A DNA stretch of 64,000 bases from Tetranychus cinnabarinus. Its lineage: Eukaryota > Arthropoda > Arachnida > Trombidiformes > Tetranychidae. Location: positions 19,654,001 to 19,718,000 of the forward strand of contig WHVY01000001.1 in assembly GCA_022266195.1 (NCBI GenBank). The letters are read 5' to 3'. Shown here one piece after another: positions 11,111-21,125 of this stretch. How positions within the stretch are numbered: position 1 is the first letter of the stretch; every line of letters begins with the position of its first letter. The notes below the pieces were generated by a model, which did no database searches, was not told where the DNA came from, and worked only from the letters and a program-made list of their open reading frames with translations. The position numbers were made by a program, and so were the translations under genes.

Positions 11111-11318
11111 GTTGAAATATTACAGTTCAAGTTAAACAAGAAATCTTTAATGGTGAATTGAAACGATGGTTACAACTGAATGGATTAAAATACTAATTAA
11201 CCTGACTTATAGCTTAGCTTGTTAACAATTGATTTTTGGATATTAATGGTCAACAATGATTACCTTTTACTAAAACATAAAATATCCCTTAAATTGATAT
11301 AAGAATTGCCTTTCCAAC
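11111..11318 (-). repeat. 5' LTR of the copia element
   Basis: 208-bp LTR identical to that at 7099-7306 as far as I can compare. It presumably carries the element's promoter; I see no clear TATA box. It is followed on the element strand directly by the primer site. Confidence 0.9.
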
Positions 11319-11613
11319 TATTATAAACAAATTTCAACACACATTCAATCTTAGTAATCAATTTTTAAACTGGATAAAAGGTACCCTCAACCGATCATAA
11401 ATTTTGACTAAAAATTGGTGGAAAATCGTCTTTTTATTTGGTAAATAGTAAATATATTGTTAAAAAATAATTAGAAACATGTTTTTTTTGCATTCAGACT
11501 GTTAGAGTCGATTGTCTTATAGCAGATGATTCTTGATTAACAAATTCATAAGCGCATTATTTTTTTAAATTTTCTTTATCTAAAACAATGTTTTCGCCGG
11601 ATTTCCAATGATA

Positions 11614-12872
11614 TTAGGTAGTTCAGTTAAGCGCGAATCAAACTAAGAAAATTTCAAGTTAGAAAAATTTTATTGAAAGTAATCGCCTGAAGCAGCTATA
11701 CACTTTTGCCAACGAGTTGGTAATTGGGCAAATCCCTCTGCAAACCAAGCTGGGGGCTTATCATTGAAAAAGTCCTCGACAGCGGTCTTGAGTGACTCTA
11801 TTGAGTCATATCTTTTTCCCCTGGTGAATCTTTTCAAATGTGAAAACAGAAAATAGTCCGAGGGGGCTAGGTCAGGGGAATAGGGTGGGTGGGGAAGGAC
11901 ATTCCATCGCAATTCCTTTAAAAGCTCCATGGTTTCCTTGGCTTTATGGGGCCTAGCGTTATCCTGCAAGAATAGAGGATTTCTCCTAGCATTGGCTGGC
12001 CTTCTTTCACGCACCAATGGCGCCACTTCCCTCAATTGTTGACGATAAACATCTCCATTAACTGTTTCTCCAGGTTTGATCCAAAAAATCTTTATGATTC
12101 CTCTACAGTCCCAATAAACGCAGGCGAGAACCTTTCTTTCCCTTATTTCGGACCTGACTCTTTTGGGAAGCTCTGAAGGATTCTTAACCCACATTTTCGA
12201 CTCCGGAGTAGTTTCAGGGTCATAAAGGGGAATCCATGTTTCATCCATGGTGAACAGGGCTTTCTGAAATTGTTCCGTTTCTTTATTGTAGGCAGATAAA
12301 GCGCGTTCACACAAGTCTACTCTTTGTGCTTTCTGAGCATCATTTAAAAGGTGTGGAACTTTTGTTGGGGCCAGTTTTCTCAGACCAATTTGGTTAGAGA
12401 CGATATCTTGCATGGTGCCGATTGATACCTTGAACATTGTCGATAATTCCCGTATGGTCAATTTCGGGTCACCTGCTAAGGCCGCTTGCACTTTTGGCAC
12501 CAAAGAGGAATAATCGATTTGAAGGGCAGCTCCCGTTGGTGTCCTATCTTCTAGATCTTCGCGTCCACATTTAGCATTATGATACCATCGACGGATGAAC
12601 GAAATGTTAGGGGCTCGATCACCATAGGTCCTATTCAGATCGGCCTCGATTTCTCGGATTGACAGTCCGTCCAAATATAATTTTCTTATCACACCTCGAA
12701 ATTCAATAGTTGACATTTTGTTTGAACGAGAATTAGAAATTTTAGGAAAAGCTTACTAAAAGTTGCGATCGAGTATCTGGAGTAAAAAAGTTCGAAAATT
12801 CGATTTTCGATATCGCCTCCTAGCGGAAACCTATGGAAGTACATTTGATTCGCGCTTAACTGAACTACCTAA
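11614..12872 (-). mobile_element. Mariner transposon, 1259 bp, apparently complete
   Basis: Perfect 29-bp terminal inverted repeats beginning TTAGGTAGTTCAGTTAAGCG, with the TA target duplicated on both sides (11612-11613 and 12873-12874). Removing the element and one TA restores the sequence context seen in other units (CCAATGATATTTTC). It contains one uninterrupted transposase frame. Its base composition is clearly more GC-rich than the surroundings. Intact ends and an open frame suggest a recent, possibly still active, copy, and the composition is compatible with horizontal transfer. Confidence 0.95.
11670..12716 (-). CDS. Mariner transposase (DD34D), 348 aa
   Basis: Cut-and-paste transposase acting at the inverted repeats. 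The N-terminal half carries two helix-turn-helix regions (about residues 1-115), which bind the repeats. The catalytic triad is Asp158 (FTMDETW), Asp252 (QDNARPH) and Asp287 (YSPDLAPSDYFLF), with exactly 34 residues between the last two. QDNARPH replaces the more usual HDNARPH. The length equals that of known active mariner transposases and there is no stop or frameshift. The ATG at 12716 is the first in frame. The codon use is richer in G and C than in the neighbouring host genes. Confidence 0.95.
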   Translation of the reverse strand: MSTIEFRGVIRKLYLDGLSIREIEADLNRTYGDRAPNISFIRRWYHNAKCGREDLEDRTPTGAALQIDYSSLVPKVQAALAGDPKLTIRELSTMFKVSIGTMQDIVSNQIGLRKLAPTKVPHLLNDAQKAQRVDLCERALSAYNKETEQFQKALFTMDETWIPLYDPETTPESKMWVKNPSELPKRVRSEIRERKVLACVYWDCRGIIKIFWIKPGETVNGDVYRQQLREVAPLVRERRPANARRNPLFLQDNARPHKAKETMELLKELRWNVLPHPPYSPDLAPSDYFLFSHLKRFTRGKRYDSIESLKTAVEDFFNDKPPAWFAEGFAQLPTRWQKCIAASGDYFQ

Positions 12873-13959
12873 TATTTTCCAACATGCTCTTTACTACGCT
12901 GGTGACCCTGGATCAATTTATCACAATAAACACATTGAAGCTTAACCTTTTGTGTTCTCATTATGTGTTCTAACAAAGTGTCTTGGCGCCCAAAAGTTTC
13001 TCGACCAGATTCTCGACAATATAAAAAGACAACATTTGTGGTAACCACACTTAGCACCCGGACTTATCACAATATATTTTTTAGCTTGTTTTGTGAATTT
13101 TACTGCGTTTAAAATTCTTCCATCTTGCACATAATTTAGATAAAAAAATTTTGTCTCGCCGGAAGATTTGTCTTTCACTCGCACCTGCAAACTATCGGGA
13201 CTGAAAAAAATAAATAAAATTAGTTAAATCGAAAAAAAGTAATGGATCATTCATTTACTTTGGATTTTCTTTGTAAATCACTTTCTCTAACTCCTCTACG
13301 CGCTCTGCCAATACATTCACATCAATTCGAGCCTTTTTGATTGACTTTACAATTTTTTCTTCTTCTTCTGTCACTTCTCTTTCGCTATCGTTATCGCTAT
13401 CTCCTAGTTCAACTAATAAAAATGGGATTAAAGCAAATATATCAGTCACCAGAATTATATGAACAGGTATGATATGGGCAAGAATGTTAGTCTAATAATT
13501 AATAAATAAACTTACTTAGTTCGATGTTGGTGTCCTGTTCAATATTGATTACATTTGTTGCTTCATTGTTAATTCCTTGGGGCTCAGCTGCTATCGATAT
13601 GTCTATTGGTGGTTGGTTGCCTGGAATATAAACTAAAACATTGAAAAAGAAAAACCGAAATGATGTAAAATGATTTACCTTCTTCCAAATTGTCGCCAGC
13701 CAGCAAACTGTCGTCAAGCTCATCAGGTAGCAAGTTGATAAAAATTTCATCCATCTCTAAAAGCTCTGAATTACTAAGAAAACTTGATGATGACTGTTAT
13801 TGTTGTGACATTGTATAGTTTAAGTGATGAGGTTGCTTAAAATCGATGTACAATTAGTCTACTCTAGTGACCCACCTATGGGGAAAAGGGTAAAGAAGGA
13901 GTCATTAAAGTGAGCTAATTGTTTTAATTTTAAATTTTATGCTTTCCCCCTGTAGTTTA

Positions 13960-13971
13960 CCTAGATGGCAG
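13960..13971 (+). promoter_or_regulatory. CTCF-like motif upstream of U2
   Basis: CCTAGATGGCAG, 149 bp upstream of the U2 start, in the same orientation as the other copies. It persists although U2 itself is a pseudogene. Confidence 0.45.
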
Positions 13972-14250
13972 TATATTATTCATAACAAAAAACAAAAACT
14001 CAAAACAAAAATGAAGTTTTTTATTATAAAAAAATTTTAATACACATGTAAATTTGATCTTACTTTATCTTTGTTAGTTAATCAATTTTTAAACTGGATA
14101 AATTTCGACAAAAAATTGGTGTAAAATATTCTTTTATTTGGTAAATATTATTGTTACAAAATAATTAGAAGCATGTTTTTTGAATCCAGACTGTTAGAGC
14201 CTATTGTCTTAAAGCAGATGATTCTTGATGAACCAATACGTAAGTTAACA

Positions 14251-15249
14251 TTATTTTTTTAAATTTTCTTTATCTTCAACAGTGTTTTCGCCGAATTTCC
14301 AATGATATTCTCTTATATGATCTACAGCTCGCTGGTGTGACTGGAACAATCTACCGCAATAAACACATTGAATCTTAATCTTTTGTATTTTCCGCAAGTG
14401 TTCCAACAAAAAGTTACTGCGTCCAATGATTTCTTGACCAGATTCTCGACAGATTAAACAGACACACTTGAGGTAACGACACTTGGCACCCGGACTTCTC
14501 ACCATATATACTTTAGCTTGATTGATGATTTTTCTTGCGTTTAAAATTTTTCCATCTTGCACATAATATATATAAAAAATTTTGGAGTCGCCGCAAGGTT
14601 TGTTTTTCAATCGCACCTCTAAACAACCGGGACTGAAAATAAATAAATAAAAAATTAGGCTGTTTGAAAAAAAGTAATTGATTATTCATTTACTGTAATT
14701 TGTTTTTGTGAAACGTTTTTTCAATCTCCTCTACGCGCTCTGGCAATACATTTCCATCAATTCGAGCCTTTTCATTTGCATTCACTGTTTTTTCTTCTTC
14801 TTCTGTCGCTTTTCTTTCGCTATCTGTGTCGCTTTCTCCTAGATCGGCTAATTAAAAAATGGATTAAAACAAATATATCAGTCACTAGGATTATATGACA
14901 AGGAATGGTATGGCCAAGAATGTCAGTCGGATAATCAAGAATAATACTTACTTGGTTCGATTTTGATAACCTGTTTCGTATTGAGTTCACTCGTTGCTTC
15001 GTCAATTCCTTGTGGCTTAGCTGCTGTTGATATATCCGTTGGTGATTGATTGCCTGAAAAATAAACTAAAATGTTGAAAAAGAAAAACTAAATTGTCGCA
15101 AAATGATTCACCTTCTTCCAAATTGTCGTCAGCGAGCAAACTGTCTTGAAGTTCAACAGGCAGCAAGTTTATGAAAATTTCAACAACTCTAAAATCTCTA
15201 AATTATTAATACTAAGGAAACTTGATGGTGATTGTTGTTGTTGTGACAT
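14251..15249 (-). pseudogene. Array unit U3: zinc-finger gene with a frameshift in exon 1
   Basis: The exons are 15112-15249, 14952-15053, 14694-14847 and 14251-14632, all with usable GT...AG borders. Exons 2-4 are open and in phase. Exon 1 is 138 nt long instead of 3n+1: relative to U4 and U2 one base is missing around the LELDEIF block, so translation from the ATG runs into TAA about 24 codons in. Exon 4 is otherwise complete, with CLIC...H and CVYCGRLF...DH-x4-H. It is therefore probably a recent pseudogene; use of an unseen alternative first exon cannot be excluded. Confidence 0.75.
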
Positions 15250-15469
15250 TGTATAGTTTAAGTGATGAGGTTGAATAAAATCAATGTACTACAATTAGTC
15301 TACTCTAATGACCCACCTATGGGATAAAGGGTAAAGAGCGGACAAGAGAGAGTCATAAAGTGAGCTAATAACTGTTTTAATTTTAAAATTTTGTGGTTTC
15401 CCCTTAAATAGTAATCTAACTCGACTCTTTGGTGTAATTATTATTTTTGTTTCCCCTTGTAATAGTTCA

Positions 15470-15481
15470 CCTAGATGGCAG
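15470..15481 (+). promoter_or_regulatory. CTCF-like motif upstream of U3
   Basis: CCTAGATGGCAG, 221 bp upstream of the U3 ATG. The spacer beyond it (about 15490-15690) holds roughly 200 bp not seen in other spacers. Confidence 0.45.
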
Positions 15482-16039
15482 TGGACAGTAAATTGGTGCA
15501 AATGTTTAATTTTTGAAGCTTTCATTTTTATTATGTATTAATATTTATAAATTATTTGTGATGTCTGTGTTCATAATGTGTTCTGTCTATAAAATGTAAC
15601 TATGTTGATTGTATGTGATATTATTTGTCGTTTTAACCTTAAAAGAATGTGTTCCACTGACTCTGACCAGGAGATAGATTGAGGTGTTTAAGAAATAGGG
15701 TAACGGAAAAGCAAAAAACTAAAAACCTAAGTGTAGTCCATTCAAAGATTAAAGCATTAATCTTTGAGTTCATTTATTATAAAAAATTTGAACACACATT
15801 TAATCTTAGGTAATCAATTTTTAAACTGGATGAAAGGTACCCTCGACCGATCATAAATTTTGGCTAAAAATTGGTGGAAAAATAGTCTTTTATTTAAAAA
15901 ATTAATGTTTTAAGCTGTCTTATTTAGTAAATAGTAAATATTATTGTTACAAAATAATTAAAAGCTTTTTTTAGGTTTAGACTGTTGAAGTCGATTGTCT
16001 TAAAACAGATGATTCTTGATATGCCACTTCTTGAGCATA

Positions 16040-17025
16040 TTATTCGTCTGAATTTTCTTTATCTTCAACAATGTTTTCGCCGAGTTCCCAATGAAATTTT
16101 CTAACATGATCTTTAGCTGGCTGGAATGTATTGAAAAATTTATCTGTTATACAATAAACACATTGAATCTTAATATTTTGTGTCCTCCGCATGTGGTCCA
16201 ACAAAATGTTACTCCGACCAAAGATTTCGATACCATGTTCTTGACAATATGGACAGACACACTTGCGGTAACAAAACTTGTCGTGCGAACATCTCATATA
16301 TTTTTTCTTCATCTCATCATTGTAATTATCTGCGTTTATGATTCTTCCGTCTTTTACATAATTTAGATAAAAATGTTTTGTCTCGCCGGAAGATTTGTCT
16401 TTCAATCGCACCTTCAAACTATCGGGACTGAAAATAAAGCAATAAAATTAGTTGAATTGAAAAAAAGTTATGGATTTTTCATTTACTTTGAATTTTCTTT
16501 GTAAATCTCTTGCTGTATCTCCTTTAAGCTTTCTGCCAATACATCAATTGGACCATTTTTATTTGTATTAAAATTTATTTCTTCTTCTTCTGTCGCTTTT
16601 CTTTCGCTGTCGTTGACATTATCTCCTAGTTCAACTAAATAAAATAGGATTAAAGCAAATATACCAGTCACCAGAATTATATGGCCAGGTATGATATGGG
16701 CAAGAATGTTATTCGGATAATCAATAAATAAACTTACTTAGTTCGATGTTGGTGTCCTGTTCCATATTCAATACGTTTGTTGCTTCATCGTTAATTCCTT
16801 GTGGTTCAGCTGCCATCGATATATCTATTGGTAGTTGATTTCCTGAAAAAATAGACTAAAACATTGAAAAAGAAAAATGTTGCAAATTGATTTACCTTCT
16901 GACAAATTGTCGCCAGCCAGCAACCTATCAAGTTCATCAGGCAGAAAAAGGGAAAAAATTTCATCCAACTCTAAAATATCTGAATTACTAAGAAAGCTTG
17001 ATGAGGATTGTTGTTGTTGGGACAT
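16040..17025 (-). CDS. Array unit U4: two-finger zinc-finger protein, intact, 256 aa
   Basis: The exons are 16896-17025, 16738-16842, 16487-16634 and 16040-16427 (771 nt, all phases consistent). Residues 1-44 are Ser/Gln-rich, then LDEIFSLFLPDELDRLL. Residues 45-127 are acidic and polar, with a Glu-rich run near 90. Exon 4 begins at residue 128 with a conserved block (FYLNYVKDGR) and then the fingers: Cys186, Cys189 and His206 in finger 1, which lacks an obvious second His, and Cys217, Cys220, His235 and His240 in finger 2. The protein ends VEDKENSDE. There is no signal peptide or membrane segment, so a nuclear DNA- or RNA-binding role is the natural inference. Exons 1-3 closely match U6, while exon 4 matches U1, so this is a mosaic gene. 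Confidence 0.82.
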
Positions 17026-17140
17026 TGTATAGTTAAAGTGATGAGCTTGATTAAAATCAATGTACAATTAGTCTACTCTAATGACCAAAAGATAATGATA
17101 ATGATCAAAGATCAAAGAGTAAAGACTTATTTACTCTTCA

Positions 17141-17152
17141 CCTAGATGGCAG
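17141..17152 (+). promoter_or_regulatory. CTCF-like motif upstream of U4
   Basis: CCTAGATGGCAG, 116 bp upstream of the U4 ATG. Confidence 0.45.
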
Positions 17153-17608
17153 GGAAAGCAAAAAACTTAACACAAAAGTGTAGTTCATTTACAAAATTAT
17201 AAAATTTTTTAATACCCTTGCAAGTTTAATTTCAGTTAATAGATTTTTAAACTGGAAATTGAATCAAATCGTTTGCAGATAAAAGAAAATTCGACCAAAT
17301 TCAAAAGTAGATATAACTTCTCAATAGGGCCATTGAAAAAATTATGTGCACTCTCCGGTAAGTGAGTACACATTTATTGAATCTTACAATCGCTAGTTAA
17401 TCAATTTTTAAACTGTATAAAAATTACCCTCGACCGATCATAAATTTTGACTAAAAATGGTATGAAAAATAGTCTTTTATTAGGTAAATAGTGAATTGTT
17501 ACAAAATAACGAGAAGCATGTTTTTTGAATTCCGACTGTTAGAGTCCATTGTCTTATAGCAGATGAACCAATACGTAAGTTAACATTATTTTTTAAAATT
17601 TTCTTTAT

Positions 17609-18570
17609 CTAAAACACGTTTTCGCCAAGTTTCCAATGATATTTTCTAATATGATCTTTAACTTGGTCGTGTGACTGGAACAATTCATCACAATAAACAC
17701 ATTGAATCTTAATATTTTGTGTTCTCCGCATGTGTTCCAGCAAAGTGTTGCTGCGGCCAAAAATTTCGATACCAGATTCTTGACAATATGGACAGACACA
17801 CTTGAGGCAACCACACCTGGCACCGAGACTTTCCACCATATAATAACTAGCTCGATTGATGAATTCTGCTGCGTTTAAAATTCTTCCATCTCGCACATAA
17901 TTCATGTAATAAATTTTCCTGTCGCTGGAAGGTCTTTTTTTCAATCGCACCTCTAAACTGCCGTGACTGAAAATAAATAAATAAATTAGTTGAAATTAAA
18001 TTAAATTGAAAAAAGTAATGGCATTTACTAAAGTTATTTACTTACTATTTTTTTTTGAGAATCATTTTCTCTAACTCCTTTACGCGGTCTGCCAATAAAT
18101 TTACATCAATTCGAGCTCTTGCATTTGCATTTACAGTTTCTTCTTCTTCTTCTGTCACTTTTCTTTCGCTTTCTCCTAGATCGGTAAAAAATGGGATTAA
18201 ATCAAATATATCAGTCACCAGAATTATATGACAAGGAATGGTATGAACAAGAATGTTAGTTGGTAATCACGAATAAAACTTACTTGGTTCGATTTTGATA
18301 ACCTGTTTCGTATTGAATCCACTCGTTGCTTCGTCAATTCTTTGTGGTTTAGCTGCTTTCGATTTATCCTTTGGTGGTTGATTGCCTGAAAAATGAACTA
18401 AAACGTTGAAAAAGAAGAACCAAATCGTTGCAAAATGATTTACCTTCTTCCAAATTGTTGCCAGTCAGCAAACTGTCTTCAAGTTCATCAGGCAGAAAAC
18501 CGATAAAAATTCCATCCACTAAAACTGAATTACTAAGAAAACTTGGTGAGGATTGTTGTTGTTGGGACAT
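17609..18570 (-). CDS. Array unit U5: zinc-finger protein with altered splice site and short tail, 238 aa
   Basis: The exons are 18444-18570, 18284-18385, 18046-18175 and 17609-17966 (717 nt). The usual exon 3 acceptor is lost: the spacer reads TTTTTTACCGATCTAG where others have an AG before CCGATCTAGG. The AG inside CTAG, nine bases further on, keeps the frame exactly, so the exon loses three codons but the gene remains readable. Its exon 3 donor is also shifted (TA|GTAAGT) and still in phase. A one-base deletion near the end gives GENVF and stop, removing the VEDKEN tail. Finger 2 is a canonical C-x2-C-x12-H-x4-H. Probably functional, but it depends on the alternative acceptor. Confidence 0.72.
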
Positions 18571-18717
18571 TGTACAGTTTTGATGATGAGGTTGATTAAA
18601 ATCACAATTAGTCTACTCTAATGAAAAAAAGGGACAAGAGCAAAGAGTAAAAACTTTACCGATGAGTAAGTACGCTTTGTTATGTAAGCTATTCTACGCT
18701 TTGTTCTTTACTCTTCA

Positions 18718-18729
18718 CCTAGATGGCAG
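18718..18729 (+). promoter_or_regulatory. CTCF-like motif upstream of U5
   Basis: CCTAGATGGCAG, 148 bp upstream of the U5 ATG. Confidence 0.45.
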
Positions 18730-18935
18730 CGAAAAGCGAAAAACTTGCAATTCATTTAAAAAATTATAAACAAATTTTAATGCACATTCAAATTTAATCT
18801 TAGTTAATCAATTTTTAAACTGGATAAAAGGTACTTACGACCGATCATAAATTTCGGCTAAAAATTGATGAATAAATAGTCATTGTCTTATAACAGATGA
18901 TTCTTGATTGACCAATTCGTAAGCACACTATTCTT

Positions 18936-19909
18936 TCAATTTTCTTTATCTTCAACAATGTTTTCGCCGAAATCCCAATGATATTTTCTAATATGACATC
19001 TAACCCATTGGTATGTCTGGAACGATGCACCACAATAAATACATTGAACCCTAATATTTTGTCTTTTCAGCATGTGTTCCATCAAAATATTAGTACGGCT
19101 AAAAAGTTCGATACCAGATTCTTGACAATATGGACAGACACACTTGTAGAAACGAGACTTGGCCCCCGGAAATTTCACCATACATTTTTTAGCTTGATTG
19201 ATGAATTTTACTGCGTTTACGATTCTTCCTTCTTTAACATAATTTATATGGAAAATTTTCGTCTCTCCGGAAGATTTGTTTTTAAATTTCACCTGCCGAC
19301 TATCGGGACTGAAAATAAATAAATAAAATTAGTTTCATTAAAAAAAGCAATGGATTATTCATTTACTTTGAATTTTTTTGGTCAATCTCTTGCTGTATCT
19401 CCTTTACGCATTCTGCCAATACATCAATTGGATCACTCTCATTTGTATTTAAATTTTCTGATTCTTCTTCTGTCGCTTTTCTTTCGCTGTCGTTGACATT
19501 ATCTCCTAGTTCAACTAAATAAAATAGGATTAAAGCAAATATACCAGTCACCAGAATTGTATGGGCAGGTATGATATGGGCAAGAATGTTATTCGGATAA
19601 TCAATAAATAAACTTACTTAGTTCGATGTTGGTGTCTTGTTCCATGTTGAATACATTTGTTGCTTCATTGTTGATCCCTTGTGGTTCAGCTGATATCGAT
19701 ATATCTATTGGTGGTTGGTTGCCTGAAAAATGAACTAAAACATTGAAAAAGAAGAAGCAAATTGTTGCAAAAGATTTACCTTCTGACAAATTGTCGCCAG
19801 CCAGCAACCTATCAAGTTCATCAGGCAGAAAAAGGGAAAAAATTTCATCCAACTCTGAAATCTCTGCATCACTAAGAAAGCTTGATGAGGATTGTTGTTG
19901 TTGGGACAT
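18936..19909 (-). CDS. Array unit U6: two-finger zinc-finger protein, intact, 251 aa
   Basis: The exons are 19780-19909, 19618-19722, 19367-19514 and 18936-19308 (756 nt, phases 1, 1, 2). Exons 1-3 and the introns between them are nearly identical to those of U4, indicating a very recent duplication or gene conversion. Exon 4 is quite different from U4: finger 1 CPYCQESGIELF...EHM, finger 2 CIYCGASFQ...CHIRKYH with the C-x2-C-x12-H-x4-H spacing, and an end at VEDKEN. The 3' flank after the stop (about 18880-18930) lacks the GACTGTTAGAGT part found in other units. Role inferred as for the other intact units. Confidence 0.8.
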
Positions 19910-20012
19910 TGTGTTGTTTAAGTGATGAAGTTGATTGAGAATCTCAATTTGAGATTACAATTATAAGGAAAAAAGGGGTAAGAGCAAAGAGTTAAAACTT
20001 ATTTACTCTCCA

Positions 20013-20024
20013 CCTAGATGGCAG
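20013..20024 (+). promoter_or_regulatory. CTCF-like motif upstream of U6
   Basis: CCTAGATGGCAG, 104 bp upstream of the U6 ATG, the closest of the set. Confidence 0.45.
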
Positions 20025-20313
20025 GGTAAAGGAAAAGCAAAAAATTTAACACAAAAGTGTAGTTCATTTGCAAAATTTTAAAATTTTTTAATTCACTTTC
20101 AAATCAAATTTCAGTTACCGAACTGATCATAAATTTGCTCTAAAAATTTGGGGAAAAATTGTCTTCATTTGACAAATAGCGAATAGCTAATAGCAAATAA
20201 GTGAATAGCAAATATTGTTACAAAATAATTTCAAGCATGTTTTTATGAATTCCGACTGTTAGAGTCGATTGTCTCATAACAGATGATTCTTGATGAACCA
20301 ATACATAGGCATA

Positions 20314-21125
20314 TTATTTTTTTAAATTTTCTTTATCTTCAACAATGTTTTCGCCAAATTTCCAATGATATTGTCTAATGTGATCTTCAACTCGCGAGTG
20401 TGACTGGAACACTTCATCACATTAAATACATTGAATCTTAATCTCTTGTGTTTTCCGCAGGTCTTCCAACTTAACATTACTGCGTCCAATGATTTCTTGA
20501 CCAGATTCTCAGACCAGACCAAGATCAGACACACTTGAGGTAACGACACTTGGCACTGAGACAACACACCATATATTTTTTAGCTTGATTTTTGAATTTA
20601 TCTGCGTTTATAATTCTTCAATCTTTTACATAATTTATGTAAAAAATTTTTGTCTCGCCGGCAAATTTTGGTGTCCACTCGCACCTGCAAACGATGGCAA
20701 CTGAAAATAAATAAACAAAATTAGTTAAATTGAAAAAAAGTAATGGATTATTCATTTACTTTGCATTTTTTTTGCGAACCACTTTCTCTAACTTCTTTAC
20801 ACGTTTTGCCAATCCATCTATTATAGTTCAATTAATAAAAAAAGAAAGCAAAGAAAATATATAAGTCACCAGAATTATATGGACAGGTATGATATGAACA
20901 AGAATATTATTCGGATAATCAATAAATAAACTTACTTATTTCGATATTGGCGTCCTGTTCCATATTGATTACATTTGTTGCTTCATTGTTGATTCCTTGT
21001 GGTTCAGCTGCTATCGATCTGTCTATTGGTGGTTGGTTGCCTGAAATATAAACTAAAACGTTGAAAAACCCAAATTGGTGCAAAATTAATTGAAAACTTA
21101 CCTACTTCTAAATTGTTTGTCAGTC
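20314..21125 (-). pseudogene. Array unit U7: decayed copy, 5' end lost by fusion to U8
   Basis: What remains is the last ~20 bp of exon 1 (from 21102), exon 2 at 20936-21040, a heavily shortened exon 3 (about 20760-20815) and exon 4 (20314-20700). Exon 4 has a one-base insertion near its start, a TGA in place of the conserved GGA of the DGR block, and a duplicated CAGACCAG-type insertion disrupting finger 1. It has no promoter or start of its own: the sequence upstream of the exon 1 remnant is the exon 4 start of U8. Confidence 0.82.

Larger units (their letters stand above)
7099..11318 (-). mobile_element. Copia-type LTR retrotransposon, 4220 bp, very young
   Basis: Two 208-bp LTRs (7099-7306 and 11111-11318) read as identical, and the element is flanked by a 7-bp direct repeat TATTATA (7092-7098 and 11319-11325). 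The domain order is gag, zinc knuckle, protease, integrase, reverse transcriptase, RNase H, which defines Ty1/copia rather than gypsy. It lies in the spacer between U1 and U2; the spacer on either side of it matches other spacers once the element is removed. The primer site matches the internal (anticodon-arm) part of initiator tRNA-Met, as in Drosophila copia. Identical LTRs imply a recent insertion. One frame change separates gag-protease from integrase-RT. Confidence 0.95.
11557..13811 (-). pseudogene. Array unit U2: broken zinc-finger gene
   Basis: The exons are 13679-13811, 13516-13620, 13259-13412 and a last exon split into 12873-13200 and 11557-11613. There are three separate lesions. 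Codon 5 of exon 1 is TAA where other units have CAA. Exon 4 has a one-base insertion near 13020-13030, just before the first finger (GAKCGYHKC is in one frame, LYCRESG in the next). A mariner element sits inside exon 4 between the second-finger histidines and the C-terminus. Splice sites and phases of exons 1-3 are otherwise kept. U2 was probably already decaying when the mariner landed. Confidence 0.85.
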
